Assembly (NCBI RefSeq): GCF_021502675.1
Contig: NZ_JAKFHA010000031.1
Span: 5,429 to 69,428, forward strand
DNA: 64,000 nt
Reading direction: 5' to 3'
Source: Yinghuangia soli
GTDB taxonomy: Bacteria; Actinomycetota; Actinomycetes; Streptomycetales; Streptomycetaceae
Shown here: positions 34,540-43,374 of the stretch, piece by piece
How positions within the stretch are numbered: the first letter of the stretch is position 1
Layout: each line of letters starts with the position of its first letter
Program-made: the position numbers and the translations under genes
Notes under the pieces: generated by a model
What the model saw: only the letters and a program-made list of their open reading frames with translations
Database searches by the model: none
Told to the model about the DNA's origin: nothing

Positions 34540-35366
34540 CAGGCCGCTGCGCCCTCCGGCTCCGGCGACTTGGACCGGCTTGGCGCACCGAGCCCGTCGG
34601 CGGTGCCGCCTGCGCCGTCCGCCGGAGCGTTCGCCGAGGCGTCGGTCGGGGCTGCAGTGGCGCCTCCGGCCCCGCCGGCCCCGCCGGCCGCGCCGACATC
34701 AGCGACCCCGGCGGTCGTGCCGACCCCGGCGGCCCGGGTGCCGGCCTCGTCGCCCCCGGCGACCGCAGCCTTCGCGGCGCGTTCCGGAACGGTGAACAGC
34801 GGCAGGAAGACCTGCACCAGCGGCCCGATGCCCAGCGCGTACACGACCGTGCCGATGCCGACCGAGCCGCCCAGTGCGAAGCCCACCGCCAGGACCGCGA
34901 CCTCGATGCCGGTCCGGACCAGGCGCACCGACCTGCCGGTACGCCGCACCAGGCCGGTCATCAGGCCGTCCCGCGGGCCCGGGCCGAGCCGCGCGCCGAT
35001 GTACGCGCCGCCCGCCACCGCGTTCAGCACCACCGACGCCAGCATGAACACGACCTGCCAGGCGAGGCCTTCGGCTTCGGGGAGGACTCGGAGCGAGGCG
35101 TCCACGGCGACGCCGATCACCACGACGTTCGAGACCGTGCCCAGGCCCGGCATCTGCCGCAGCGGCCACCACAGCAGCAGCACCGCCGCACCGACCACCG
35201 CCGTCACCATGCCGAAGCTGAGCGGCGTACGCTCCTGCAGGCCCTGGTGGAACACGTCCCACGGATCCAGCCCCAGCCCGGCGCGCAGCATCAGCGCCAT
35301 GCTGAACCCGTACAGTGCCAGACCGGCGTAGAGCTGCACCAAGCGTCGTGTCCAGTACCAGTCCAC
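34539..35366 (-). CDS. yczE: YczE-type membrane protein
   Basis: A 275-residue protein with five membrane segments in the first 200 residues, including LYGFSMALMLRAGLGLDPWD and the GPGPRDGLMTGL loop characteristic of the YczE/YyaS/YitT family. The GTG at 35366 has GGAGG nine bases upstream. The last 70 residues are a Gly/Ala-rich low-complexity tail, unusual for the family. It is divergent from a MocR-type regulator of the YczR kind, a conserved pairing in bacteria. The transported substrate is unknown. Confidence 0.88.
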   Translation of the reverse strand: MDWYWTRRLVQLYAGLALYGFSMALMLRAGLGLDPWDVFHQGLQERTPLSFGMVTAVVGAAVLLLWWPLRQMPGLGTVSNVVVIGVAVDASLRVLPEAEGLAWQVVFMLASVVLNAVAGGAYIGARLGPGPRDGLMTGLVRRTGRSVRLVRTGIEVAVLAVGFALGGSVGIGTVVYALGIGPLVQVFLPLFTVPERAAKAAVAGGDEAGTRAAGVGTTAGVADVGAAGGAGGAGGATAAPTDASANAPADGAGGTADGLGAPSRSKSPEPEGAAA

Positions 35367-35407
35367 CGGTCCCGTCCTCCCCACGAAGAGGCTCCCCAAA
35401 AAGAGCC

Positions 35408-35433
35408 ACTGGTGCGAGAATGCCGACAACTGG
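35408..35433. promoter_or_regulatory. direct repeat, likely MocR/YczR site
   Basis: ACTGG occurs at 35408-35412 and 35429-35433, start to start 21 bp (two helical turns), in a 100-bp divergent promoter region. MocR regulators typically bind direct repeats at whole-turn spacing. Confidence 0.5.
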
Positions 35434-35470
35434 ATTCCTGATCCACGGCCAATCACACAGGAGTGGACTG

Positions 35471-36970
35471 ATGACTGTTCAGCACCTCACCGTCAGCAGC
35501 ACCCGCCTGGCCGACCTGCTCAACCCCTGGCAGCACCCCGTGGGCGCCGCCGCCGGACCGCACACCCCCGCGTACAAGGCCCTCGCCGACCGCATCCGCG
35601 CCCTCGTCCTGGACGGCCGCGTCCCGCTCACCGCCCGGCTGCCCGCCGAGCGCGGACTCGCCGACCGGCTCGGCGTCTCCCGCACCACCGTCGCCGCCGC
35701 CTACGACATCCTGCGCACCGACGGCTACCTCGTCTCCCGCCGCGGCTCCGGCTCCTGGACCGCGCTGCCCACCCACCGGCCCGAACTCCCCAGCCGCGCC
35801 CTCGTGCCGACCAGCATCACCGGCACCATCGACCTCGGCGTCGCCGCCCTCCCCGGCCCGGGCCGCGCCCTGCACCGCGCCGTCGCCGACGCCGCCGAGG
35901 CCCTGCCCGCCTACACCGCCTCGCACGGCTACCACCCCGCCGGGCTGCCCATCCTGCGCGAGACCATCGCCGACCGCTACACCCGCCGCGGCGCCCCCAC
36001 CACCCCCGACCAGATCATCGTCACCAGCGGCGCGCTGTCCGCCTGGGTCCTGATCCTGCGCACCCTCATCCACGCCGGGGACCGCGTCGCCGTCGAATCC
36101 CCCACCTACGCCAACGCCCTCGAATCCGTCCGCGCCGAAGGCGGCCGCCCCGTCTCCGTGCCCATGGCCGAGCACGGCTGGGACCTGCCCGCCTGGCACG
36201 ACGCCCTGCGCGCCGCGAACCCGCGCCTGGCCTACCTGATCCCGGACTTCCAGAACCCCACCGGGCATCTCGCGGACACCGCCACCCGCCGCGAGCTCAT
36301 CGACCTGGCCCGCGCCACCGGCACCACCCTGGTCGTCGACGAGACCTGCGCCGACCTCGCCCTGGACACCCCGCCCCCGCCGCACCCCGACCACCCCGCA
36401 CCGGTCTGCGCGCACGACCGCAACGGCACCGTGATCACCATGGGGTCCGCGTCCAAGTCGTTCTGGGGCGGCCTGCGCATCGGCTGGATCCGCGGCACCC
36501 CCGACCTGGTCCGGCGCCTCGCCACGGCCCGCGCCGGACTCGACGTCGCCGCCCCGGTCCTCGACCAGCTCGTCCTCCACCACCTGATCGCCGACCACGC
36601 CGACGCCATACTCGCCGAACGCCTCCCCGCCATGCGCGCCGCCCGCGACTCCCTCGCCGGCATGCTCCGCACCCACCTGCCCGACTGGACGTTCGCGATC
36701 CCGCCCGGCGGCCTGTCGCTGTGGGCGCACACCGACACGCTCTCCACCACCGTCCTGGCCGAGGCCGCCGCCCGGCACGGCCTGCGCCTGGCGCCCGGCA
36801 CCCTGTTCAGCACCACCGGCGCCTTCGAACGGCACGTACGCCTGCCCTACACGCTCGACGAGCCCACCCTCGCCGAGGCCGTACGCCGCCTCACCCTCGC
36901 CGCCGCCGAGACCGGGCGCGCCCGCCCCGACGCGGGCCTGTCCACCGCGTTCGCCGGCTGCGTGGCCTGA
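35471..36970 (+). CDS. yczR: MocR-family regulator, YczR type
   Basis: A 499-residue fusion of a GntR winged helix (about 35-100, with RGLADRLGVSRTTVAAAYD) and a fold-type I aminotransferase domain (about 130-480). The PLP-binding lysine lies in SASKSFWGGLRIGW. Such proteins use the aminotransferase domain as a sensor of PLP or an amino compound. It is divergent from yczE, which it should control. The ATG at 35471 follows GGAG. Confidence 0.9.
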   Translation: MTVQHLTVSSTRLADLLNPWQHPVGAAAGPHTPAYKALADRIRALVLDGRVPLTARLPAERGLADRLGVSRTTVAAAYDILRTDGYLVSRRGSGSWTALPTHRPELPSRALVPTSITGTIDLGVAALPGPGRALHRAVADAAEALPAYTASHGYHPAGLPILRETIADRYTRRGAPTTPDQIIVTSGALSAWVLILRTLIHAGDRVAVESPTYANALESVRAEGGRPVSVPMAEHGWDLPAWHDALRAANPRLAYLIPDFQNPTGHLADTATRRELIDLARATGTTLVVDETCADLALDTPPPPHPDHPAPVCAHDRNGTVITMGSASKSFWGGLRIGWIRGTPDLVRRLATARAGLDVAAPVLDQLVLHHLIADHADAILAERLPAMRAARDSLAGMLRTHLPDWTFAIPPGGLSLWAHTDTLSTTVLAEAAARHGLRLAPGTLFSTTGAFERHVRLPYTLDEPTLAEAVRRLTLAAAETGRARPDAGLSTAFAGCVA

Positions 36971-37120
36971 CCCGGGCGGCTGCCGGGATCCGCCTCCGGA
37001 TCCCGGCGAAGGCCGGAGACGACCCGCCCGACCGTGCGAGCGGCCACGGGGTTGTGACGGACGCGCCTCGGGGGTCACGATGGTGAGGCGGGGCAAATCA
37101 CCACTAAACGGGTGAAAACC

Positions 37121-37519
37121 ATGTCCGAACACCCAGACAGCGCCCTGGTCCGTCGCGGCTACGCAGCGTTCAGCGCCGGCGACATGGAAACGCTCGCCGG
37201 CCTTATGACCGCGGACTGCGTGCACCATGTCCCGGGGTCCCACCCCCTCTCGGGGCACTTCAAGGGCCGCGACAACGTCCTCGGCACGTACTACGCGGGG
37301 ATGGCCGAACAGACCGACGGCACCATGACGGTCGACCTGGAGCGCGTGATGGCCGACGGACGCGGCCACGTCATTTCCGTGCACCGCATCCGGGCCCAAC
37401 GCCAGGGGCGCACCATCGACGAGAACGGCGCGCTGTTCTTCACCATCGTCGGCGGCAAGATCAGCGACATCGACGAGTGCGTCGCCGACATCGATGCGAG
37501 CGACGCGTTCTGGTCCTGA
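37121..37519 (+). CDS. SnoaL/NTF2-like small protein
   Basis: A 132-residue single-domain protein of the cone-shaped NTF2/SnoaL fold: a first helix pair with LVRRGYAAFSAGDMETL, the VPGSHPLSGHFKGRD loop, and closing strands ending IDECVADIDASDAFWS. Members are isomerases, hydrolases or binding proteins; no function can be assigned. GTG 37112 is an alternative start. Confidence 0.82.
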   Translation: MSEHPDSALVRRGYAAFSAGDMETLAGLMTADCVHHVPGSHPLSGHFKGRDNVLGTYYAGMAEQTDGTMTVDLERVMADGRGHVISVHRIRAQRQGRTIDENGALFFTIVGGKISDIDECVADIDASDAFWS

Positions 37520-39078
37520 GCCCTCCGCCCGCCTCGCCTCGCCGCGCGAGCGGGCCGTGGCGGCCGGATACCCGGGGGAAGCGTCCGGACGGCCGGGCGT
37601 TGACGCCCGGGGCCGGACAGCACCGGGGACCGGCACAGCCAGGGCGGGCCGAGACGGCGGCGCGGCCAAAGGACGGGGCCAGGGGACGGGCCGTCGAGTC
37701 GCGCCCGAACGGGTGGACATTACGCCGACCGGCGGGCTATCCGCCGGTCCGCACCCGGTCGGCACCGCCCGCCGCACCCCGCCCTGACCAGCGCAGACAC
37801 CACAACGGCCCAGGTCAACGCAGTGTTGACACCCTGCCCGCCCGGGCCGCTACGTTCGCTCACGTCCACCGCAGGACGACCGACCGGGACAACCTCCCCG
37901 GGAACCGCGCTCGCTACCGGGCCCGGTGGCCCACGGCCACCCCCCGCCAGACCCGGCCCCGCACGCGCGCACCCCGGACAGCCGCCACCGGCGGACGCGT
38001 CCGGCAGGGCAGCACCCGTGCGCCTGCCCGCGCCGACCGCGAGGACCGCCCCGGCGGACGGTGCGACCCGGGTGGGACCCGGCCGCCCAGTAGACAACGG
38101 CCCCCGCGACCCGCAGCCAGCCGGACCGGGGGCCGGCCCGAAGGGCGACCGGGCCCCACCCGCCGCACCCGACACGCACACCGGCCTGATCCGACCCGAC
38201 CGGCTTCCGTGCACACCCCCGTTCCGCGTTCCCCGTTCCCCGGTACGTGCGGACATGCCGCGCGCAGCCGCCTGGACCGCCGGAGAACCGAGGGGTCGGC
38301 GCCCGGAGCACCAGCCCCGGCCTCCGCCCCGGAACCGCCGTACCTCCCAGGCCAGGTGCGCCACGCGCGGTATGGCCACCATGGGGGAGCCGACGCCTCC
38401 TCGCCGACCACGGCCGGTCCCGCCCGGCACTCCTGCGCGCACTTCACCACGCGCGCAGGCGACCGGCCGCCGACGGCCCAACTGCCGCCGCCCCGACCGC
38501 AGCCGGCCGGGAAGCGTCCGCCCCCGTCGCCCCCGTCGCCCCCGTCGCCCCCGTCGCCCCGGTCGGCCCGCTCGGCCCGCTCCCAGCGCGCGGCCGGGCC
38601 CAGGGGCTCGACGTGCCGGGACCCGCTGTCGCGGACCGCGCCGCGGTGTCCGATGCGGTGCACGCGGTGGGTTCCGCCGGCCACCGTGGCGTGCGGGGCG
38701 CCGGACGCCGGTTCGGGAGCGGCCGCGTCCCCCCACCTGCCCGGCCCCGCGGCCGCCGCGCGCCCCCACCTGCCGCTGCGCACCCGACCGGCACGGCACC
38801 TGGCACCGCACCCGGCCCAACGTCCGCCCCAGGCGCGAAACCACACGGCGACCCGGCACGTTGTACTGTCACAGCCGTACACGCGGCATGCCGGCCGGGG
38901 GACCAGCCTCCCCGGGGCGGCAGCGCAGGCACCACACGCACGACCAGGCCGACCACCACCGAGCGCGACGCGCACAGCGGGCACCACGCGGAAGACGACG
39001 AGGACGACACAACGTGACCTATGCACGGGGGTCCACGCGCTCCGGATGGCCGGCGGCAGACCCCATCGAGGAGACGAT
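37520..39078. other. 1.5-kb region with no convincing gene
   Basis: Long frames on both strands are Arg/Pro/Gly-rich, without motifs or ribosome sites, and look like GC-bias artefacts. It includes a (cccccgtcg)4 tandem array at 38521-38556. The AT-richer piece at 38870-38900 (gttgtactgtcacagccgtacac) may hold a promoter for the mannosyltransferase gene. Confidence 0.55.
38521..38556. repeat. 9-bp tandem repeat, four copies
   Basis: cccccgtcg repeats four times without change and is followed by variants (gtcggcccg, ctcggcccg). It is in non-coding DNA upstream of the mannosyltransferase gene. Confidence 0.85.
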
Positions 39079-40038
39079 GTGAGCGCCCCCCACGAGCAGA
39101 CGACCTTCAGCGACCTCGGCAAGGTGCTCGTCATCATCCCGACCTACAACGAGTCGGAGAACATCGAGGGCATCGTCGGCCGGGTCCGCGCCGCCACCCC
39201 CGGCGTCGACATCCTCGTCGCGGACGACAACAGCCCCGACGGCACCGGCGCCCTCGCCGACAAGCTCGCCGCCGCCGACCCGCACGTCCAGGTCCTGCAC
39301 CGCAAGGGCAAGGAAGGCCTCGGCGCCGCCTACCTGGCCGGCTTCCACTGGGGCATCGACCGCGGCTACGACATCCTCGTCGAGATGGACGCCGACGGCT
39401 CCCACCAGCCCGAGCAGCTCCCGCGCCTCCTGGAGGCCGTCCGCGACGCCGACCTCGTCCTCGGCTCCCGCTGGGTCCCCGGCGGCGGCATCGTCAACTG
39501 GCCCGCGTCCCGCAAGTTCCTCTCCCGCGGCGGCAGCACCTACTCGCGCATCATGCTCGGCCTCGACCTCCGCGACATCACCGGCGGCTTCCGCGCCTTC
39601 CGCAAGGAGACCCTGCTGGGCATCGACATGGACTCGGTCGCCTCCCAGGGCTACTGCTTCCAGGTCGACCTCGCCTGGCGCGCCGCCCGCCGCGGCTACC
39701 GCATCGTCGAGGTCCCCATCACCTTCATCGAACGCGAACGCGGCAACAGCAAGATGAGCCGCACCATCGTCGCCGAGGCCCTGTGGCGGGTCACCGCGTG
39801 GGGCGCCGGCCGCCAGGTCGACCGCCTGCGCCGCACCACCCCCGACGAACCCCGCAAGGGCGACACCCCGACCGGCACCCCGAGCACCGCGGCGGCCCCG
39901 AGCACCCCGGCGGCCGGCACGGCGAGTGGTACCGGGGCCACCGCCGCGGCCGACACGCCCTTCGCGGCGCCCTCGGGCCCCGCGAAGGACGGCGGCAAGA
40001 GCACCGCAGCCGGGAGCGGGAACACTCCGGACGCCTGA
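39079..40038 (+). CDS. ppm1: polyprenol-phosphate mannose synthase
   Basis: A 319-residue GT2 enzyme. The nucleotide-sugar site is seen in IIPTYNESENIEGIVGRV and the metal-binding VEMDADGSHQPEQL; the typical end ERERGNSKMSRTIVAEALWR is present. It transfers mannose from GDP-Man to polyprenyl phosphate at the membrane, supplying GT-C mannosyltransferases, for example the GT87-like protein at 32124. A Thr/Ala/Pro-rich tail of about 70 residues is added. GTG 39079 follows GAGGAG. Confidence 0.92.
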   Translation: MSAPHEQTTFSDLGKVLVIIPTYNESENIEGIVGRVRAATPGVDILVADDNSPDGTGALADKLAAADPHVQVLHRKGKEGLGAAYLAGFHWGIDRGYDILVEMDADGSHQPEQLPRLLEAVRDADLVLGSRWVPGGGIVNWPASRKFLSRGGSTYSRIMLGLDLRDITGGFRAFRKETLLGIDMDSVASQGYCFQVDLAWRAARRGYRIVEVPITFIERERGNSKMSRTIVAEALWRVTAWGAGRQVDRLRRTTPDEPRKGDTPTGTPSTAAAPSTPAAGTASGTGATAAADTPFAAPSGPAKDGGKSTAAGSGNTPDA

Positions 40039-40242
40039 AGCGTCTAACCAGCAGGAGACCAACGCGTACGCCGCGGCCCGGGCACCCGCCGTCCGGGCCG
40101 CCGGGCCGCGGACGCACGCAGGCCTCCCGCCCGCACCAGCACCGCACCCGGCAGCCCCCGCCAACGGGACCCGCCCCGGGCGCACCCCCGGACCGGCACG
40201 CCCCGCGTACCGCCCGCCCGGGACCGGAAGGAGACCCACGCC

Positions 40243-40821
40243 ATGCGCCGCGCCGCGATCCTGCTGCCCCTGGTCGCCGTGCCCATCCTGGAGATCTACC
40301 TGATCAGCCGGGTCGGCACCGCCATCGGCGCGGGCAACACCGTCCTCCTCCTGCTGGCCGGCGTCATCGCCGGCGCCCTGGTCATCCGCTACGAAGGCCG
40401 CCGCGCGCTGCGCCGCCTGCAGAACGCGATGACCGAGAACGCCGGACCGCACGACACCGTCGCCGCAGTCCCCGGCCCCGCGACCAACCGCGCCGCGGCC
40501 GACGCCGGGCTCGCCATCGCCGGCGGCGTGCTGCTGATCATCCCGGGCTTCATCTCCGACGCACTCGGCCTGCTGTGCATCCTGCCGTTCACCCGACCCC
40601 TGGTCCGGCGCCTCATCGGCGGCGCGGTCGGCAGCCAGGTCGCCAAGCGCACCCGCTTCGGCGCCGCGGTCGGCGAGGCCCGCCGCATGCAGGACCAGAT
40701 GCGCATGCACCAGCCCGACGGCAAGGTCGTCCAGGGCGAGGTCATCACCCCCGACGGCGCCCACATCTGGCAGCCCGGCGACAACACCCCCGAACCCGGC
40801 CCCGGCCGCCTCACCGGCTGA
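40243..40821 (+). CDS. fxsA: FxsA family membrane protein
   Basis: A 192-residue protein with four membrane segments in the first 125 residues; the start LLPLVAVPILEIYLISRVG and the loop GGVLLIIPGFISDALGL are diagnostic of FxsA. In E. coli FxsA affects phage exclusion; its role here is unknown. It commonly sits behind the mannose synthase gene in streptomycetes. A cytosolic tail has several Gln/Met residues. Confidence 0.9.
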   Translation: MRRAAILLPLVAVPILEIYLISRVGTAIGAGNTVLLLLAGVIAGALVIRYEGRRALRRLQNAMTENAGPHDTVAAVPGPATNRAAADAGLAIAGGVLLIIPGFISDALGLLCILPFTRPLVRRLIGGAVGSQVAKRTRFGAAVGEARRMQDQMRMHQPDGKVVQGEVITPDGAHIWQPGDNTPEPGPGRLTG

Positions 40822-40847
40822 CCGCCGGCCCCACGGACACCCACGAA

Positions 40848-40880
40848 GGCCCGGCACCGCCCCAGCGGCGGTGCCGGGCC
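40848..40880 (+). terminator. terminator after fxsA
   Basis: A perfect 14-bp stem (ggcccggcaccgcc, 40848-40861, with 40867-40880) and a 5-nt loop lie 27 bp after the fxsA stop. Confidence 0.82.
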
Positions 40881-40906
40881 GTCGCCGGTCCCTCCACCCA
40901 CGTCGA

Positions 40907-40923
40907 CCCCCCCCCCCCCCCCC
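40907..40923. repeat. 17-C homopolymer
   Basis: A run of 17 C followed by further C-rich DNA to about 40936. Length in the assembly should be treated with caution. Confidence 0.9.
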
Positions 40924-41076
40924 GCCCCCCCACCCCGGCCCCGCATCCCGACCACGCCCCGCAGCGTCGAGGCTTCCCGACATCCCCAGGGCTGCTGACG
41001 TCCCCCCTGTGGTCGAAAAGGGCAGCGGGGGGTGATTCCCGCCGGTCGAGGACCACGCCGCACCCTGCCGAAGCTC

Positions 41077-41096
41077 TGTACATACTCGTATGTACA
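41077..41096. promoter_or_regulatory. TetR operator, 20-bp palindrome
   Basis: TGTACATAC (41077-41085), TC, GTATGTACA (41088-41096): perfect 9-bp arms. It ends 8 bp before the proposed GTG start, so repressor binding would cover the promoter of its own gene. Confidence 0.88.
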
Positions 41097-41104
41097 CTCG
41101 CCAT

Positions 41105-41680
41105 GTGAACAGCGAGGAGCGGCTCATCGAGAGCACACGCGAACTGCTCTGGGAGCGCGGCTACATCGGGACCAGCCCCACCGCGATCCAGCACCGCGCC
41201 AAGGCCGGCCAGGGCAGCATGTACCACCACTTCACGGGCAAGTCGGACCTGGCGCTCGCCGCGATCCGGCGTACCGCCGACGAGATGCGGGCCAAGGCCG
41301 AGGAGCAGTTCGCCGCCCCCGGGACCGCCATGGAACGCGTTACCGCGTACCTGCGCCGGGAGCGCGACGTCCTCAAGGGCTGCCCCATCGGACGCCTCAC
41401 CCAGGACCCGGACGTGATGGCCGACCCGGCGCTGCGGGCACCGGTCGACGAGACCCTGGCCTGGGTCCGCGCGCGCCTCGCCGAGGTCCTGGCCGAGGGG
41501 CGCGAACGCGGCGAACTGGACGCCGGACTGGACCCGCAGGAAACCGCCGCGACGATCGCCGCGATCCTGCAGGGCGGCTACGTCCTCGCCCGTGCCGCCG
41601 ATTCCGTGGAGCCGTTCGACCAGGCCGTCACCGGGGTCCTGGGCCTCCTGACCGCGTGCGTTCCCGCCCCCCGCACGTAG
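41105..41680 (+). CDS. TetR-family repressor (LmrA/YxaF-like)
   Basis: A 191-residue regulator with a helix-turn-helix in ERGYIGTSPTAIQHRAKAGQ and SMYHHFTGKSDL, as in LmrA/YxaF-type TetR proteins. The frame extends to an ATG at 41090, but that lies inside the 20-bp operator; GTG 41105 is preferred and the message may be leaderless. The DUF4865 gene 81 bp downstream is the probable target. Confidence 0.9.
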   Translation: MNSEERLIESTRELLWERGYIGTSPTAIQHRAKAGQGSMYHHFTGKSDLALAAIRRTADEMRAKAEEQFAAPGTAMERVTAYLRRERDVLKGCPIGRLTQDPDVMADPALRAPVDETLAWVRARLAEVLAEGRERGELDAGLDPQETAATIAAILQGGYVLARAADSVEPFDQAVTGVLGLLTACVPAPRT

Positions 41681-41761
41681 CGAACGCCCTCCGTCACCGA
41701 GGCCGAGTACTCCACCAGGCCGCACACCCCTCGACGTCCGCCAAGAAGGGCACCGTCCTCC

Positions 41762-42376
41762 GTGTACGCCAAGCAGTACGAACTCACCCTGCCTGCCGAC
41801 TACGACATGGCGATCATCCGCAAGCAGGTGGCCGACGGCGGCCACGCCCTCGACGACCGCGCCGGACTGGCCCTGAAGGCCTACCTCGTCCGCGAACGCG
41901 GCGTCGCAGGCTCGCCGGTCAACCAGTACGCCCCGTTCTACCTGTGGAACGACACCGGCGAGGTGGCCCGCTTCCTGATCGGCGGCGGCGGATTCCAGAA
42001 CATCATCCGGGACTTCGGCCGCCCGGCCGTCCACCACTGGACCGGTGTCGCCTGCCACGCCGGCCCCGCCCGCACGGCACCTCCCCGGGCAGCCTCGCGC
42101 CGCCTCGTCCCCCTGCCGCAGGACACGGACCCGGACGCCACCGGGCTGGGCCTCTCGGCCCTGATCGACCAGGAGGCGGAGCAACTGCGGCAGCTGTCCC
42201 GCCTCGAAGGCGTCCACACCGCCGCACTGGCCGTCGACCCCCACCACTGGACGCTGCTGCGCCTCATCCTGTGGGCCGACACCTCCGGGCCGGACGAAGA
42301 CGCCACCGAACACTACGAGGTACTGCACCTGTCCGCTCCCGGCGCGGGGGACCTCCCCGACGGCCGGACCTGGTGA
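41762..42376 (+). CDS. DUF4865 family protein
   Basis: A 204-residue protein with the DUF4865 start MYAKQYELTLPADYDMAIIR and the core SPVNQYAPFYLWNDTGEVARF. Related to ligand-binding or monooxygenase-like ABM folds; function unknown. It lies behind the TetR gene and is likely induced when that repressor is released. GTG start. Confidence 0.85.
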   Translation: MYAKQYELTLPADYDMAIIRKQVADGGHALDDRAGLALKAYLVRERGVAGSPVNQYAPFYLWNDTGEVARFLIGGGGFQNIIRDFGRPAVHHWTGVACHAGPARTAPPRAASRRLVPLPQDTDPDATGLGLSALIDQEAEQLRQLSRLEGVHTAALAVDPHHWTLLRLILWADTSGPDEDATEHYEVLHLSAPGAGDLPDGRTW

Positions 42377-42480
42377 CGCCGGCCCGCTCCGCAGCAGACG
42401 CGCAGGCCGGGCCACGACTCGACACGAGACGCGGGCCTCACCCAGCAGGTCTGCGCCAAGGCCGGTGAACGGGAGTTGCG

Positions 42481-42708
42481 GTGGTCTTCGAGTATCCGCC
42501 CATGGACGATGCCGCCTTCTGGGCGCAGTGGCCGAAATCGTGGGTGGGCACCGAACGCGACGTGCGTACGGTCTCGGCGGCGATGTCGCAGGAGACCAAG
42601 GACGGGTTCCGGTACGACGCGATCCCGTGGCACCACTGCCGACTGCTGATCCCCGTCCTGGACGACTTGGACAACGAGGTCAGGTCCGCGGCCGTGCGCC
42701 GGACCTGA
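42481..42708 (+). CDS. small hypothetical protein
   Basis: A 75-residue acidic protein, GTG start with GGGAG eight bases upstream. It contains FWAQWPKSWVGTERDVRTVS and ends VLDDLDNEVRSAAVRRT, with no membrane segment. Composition is unlike the random GC frames around it, so it is probably real. No family recognised. Confidence 0.55.
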   Translation: MVFEYPPMDDAAFWAQWPKSWVGTERDVRTVSAAMSQETKDGFRYDAIPWHHCRLLIPVLDDLDNEVRSAAVRRT

Positions 42709-42751
42709 CCGGCGGGGCCGTGTCCGTGCGCCGACCGTTGCCCGTCCCCGT

Positions 42752-42955
42752 TCAGGCGACCGGGCCCAGGGCGATGCCCGCGTCGCGGAGCAGGGCGGCG
42801 AGGCGGAGCATGACCGCGTGCGTTCGGGTGCGCGGGCCCGGCCAGGACTGGGACAGGATGTGCGCGCGTTCCGCCGCCCGCCACCGGTCCGACGTGGGGC
42901 CCGCGGCGCGGGCGGCGGCCATCTCGGCGGTGTAGGCGGCGCGAAGCGTGTCGGG
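42752..42955 (-). CDS. DUF3703-like protein, short
   Basis: A 67-residue protein with the DUF3703 hallmark ERAHILSQSWPGPRTRTHAVML. Family members I know are about 110 residues long; here the C-terminal third is missing, so it may be truncated. DUF3703 genes usually accompany CmtR-type metal regulators and CDF transporters, as here. A GTG at 42994 would add 13 residues but lies inside the putative operator. Confidence 0.7.
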   Translation of the reverse strand, partial: PDTLRAAYTAEMAAARAAGPTSDRWRAAERAHILSQSWPGPRTRTHAVMLRLAALLRDAGIALGPVA

Positions 42956-42984
42956 CATGACGGGCACGGCGAGACCCTCGAAAC

Positions 42985-43010
42985 TTGAGTTCACTGTTTC
43001 ATGGATTCAA
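42985..43010. promoter_or_regulatory. imperfect dyad, likely metal-regulator operator
   Basis: ttgagttcac (42985-42994), tgtttc, atggattcaa (43001-43010): seven of ten arm positions pair. It is AT-rich and placed between the DUF3703-like gene and the CmtR-type gene, where an ArsR-family operator is expected. Confidence 0.6.
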
Positions 43011-43032
43011 GAATACGTGTACCGTCGTGGCC

Positions 43033-43374
43033 ATGCCGCATCTCGCCGCCACCACCGACATCGACGTCCTCACCCGGTTCGGACGCGCCCTCGCCGACCC
43101 GATCCGCTGCCGCATCCTCCTCGCGCTGCGCGAAGCCCCGGCGCATCCGGCCGATTTGGCCGACGCACTCGGCATCTCCCGGACCCGCCTGTCGAACCAC
43201 CTGGCGTGCCTGCGCGACTGCGGCCTGGTCGTCGCCGTCCCCGTCGGGCGGCGCACTCGCTACGAGCTCGCCGACGCCCGCCTTGGCACCGCACTGGACA
43301 CCCTGCGCGCCACCGTCCTCGCAGTCGAAGCCGACCCGACCTGCCCCGACACGGACGACAAGGGCTGCTGCTGA
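43033..43374 (+). CDS. cmtR: CmtR-type ArsR metal-sensing repressor
   Basis: A 113-residue ArsR-family repressor. The recognition helix region reads LSNHLACLRDCGLV, putting Cys59 and Cys63 where M. tuberculosis CmtR has Cys57 and Cys61; Cys104 in ADPTC matches its third ligand Cys102. CmtR senses Cd(II)/Pb(II). Two more Cys end the protein (GCC). The stop codon overlaps the transporter start (TGATG), so the repressor and exporter are coupled. Confidence 0.9.
   Translation: MPHLAATTDIDVLTRFGRALADPIRCRILLALREAPAHPADLADALGISRTRLSNHLACLRDCGLVVAVPVGRRTRYELADARLGTALDTLRATVLAVEADPTCPDTDDKGCC

Noticed and set aside
38521-38556. Possible CRISPR-like array
   Set aside because: The units are 9 bp with no spacers; it is a simple tandem repeat.
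37720-38859. 379-codon minus-strand frame
   Set aside because: Arg/Gly-rich throughout with a 9-bp tandem array; no motif or start signal.
37477-39078. Long N-terminal extension of the mannose synthase frame
   Set aside because: The extension is low-complexity; GTG 39079 has GAGGAG and starts the recognisable GT2 domain.
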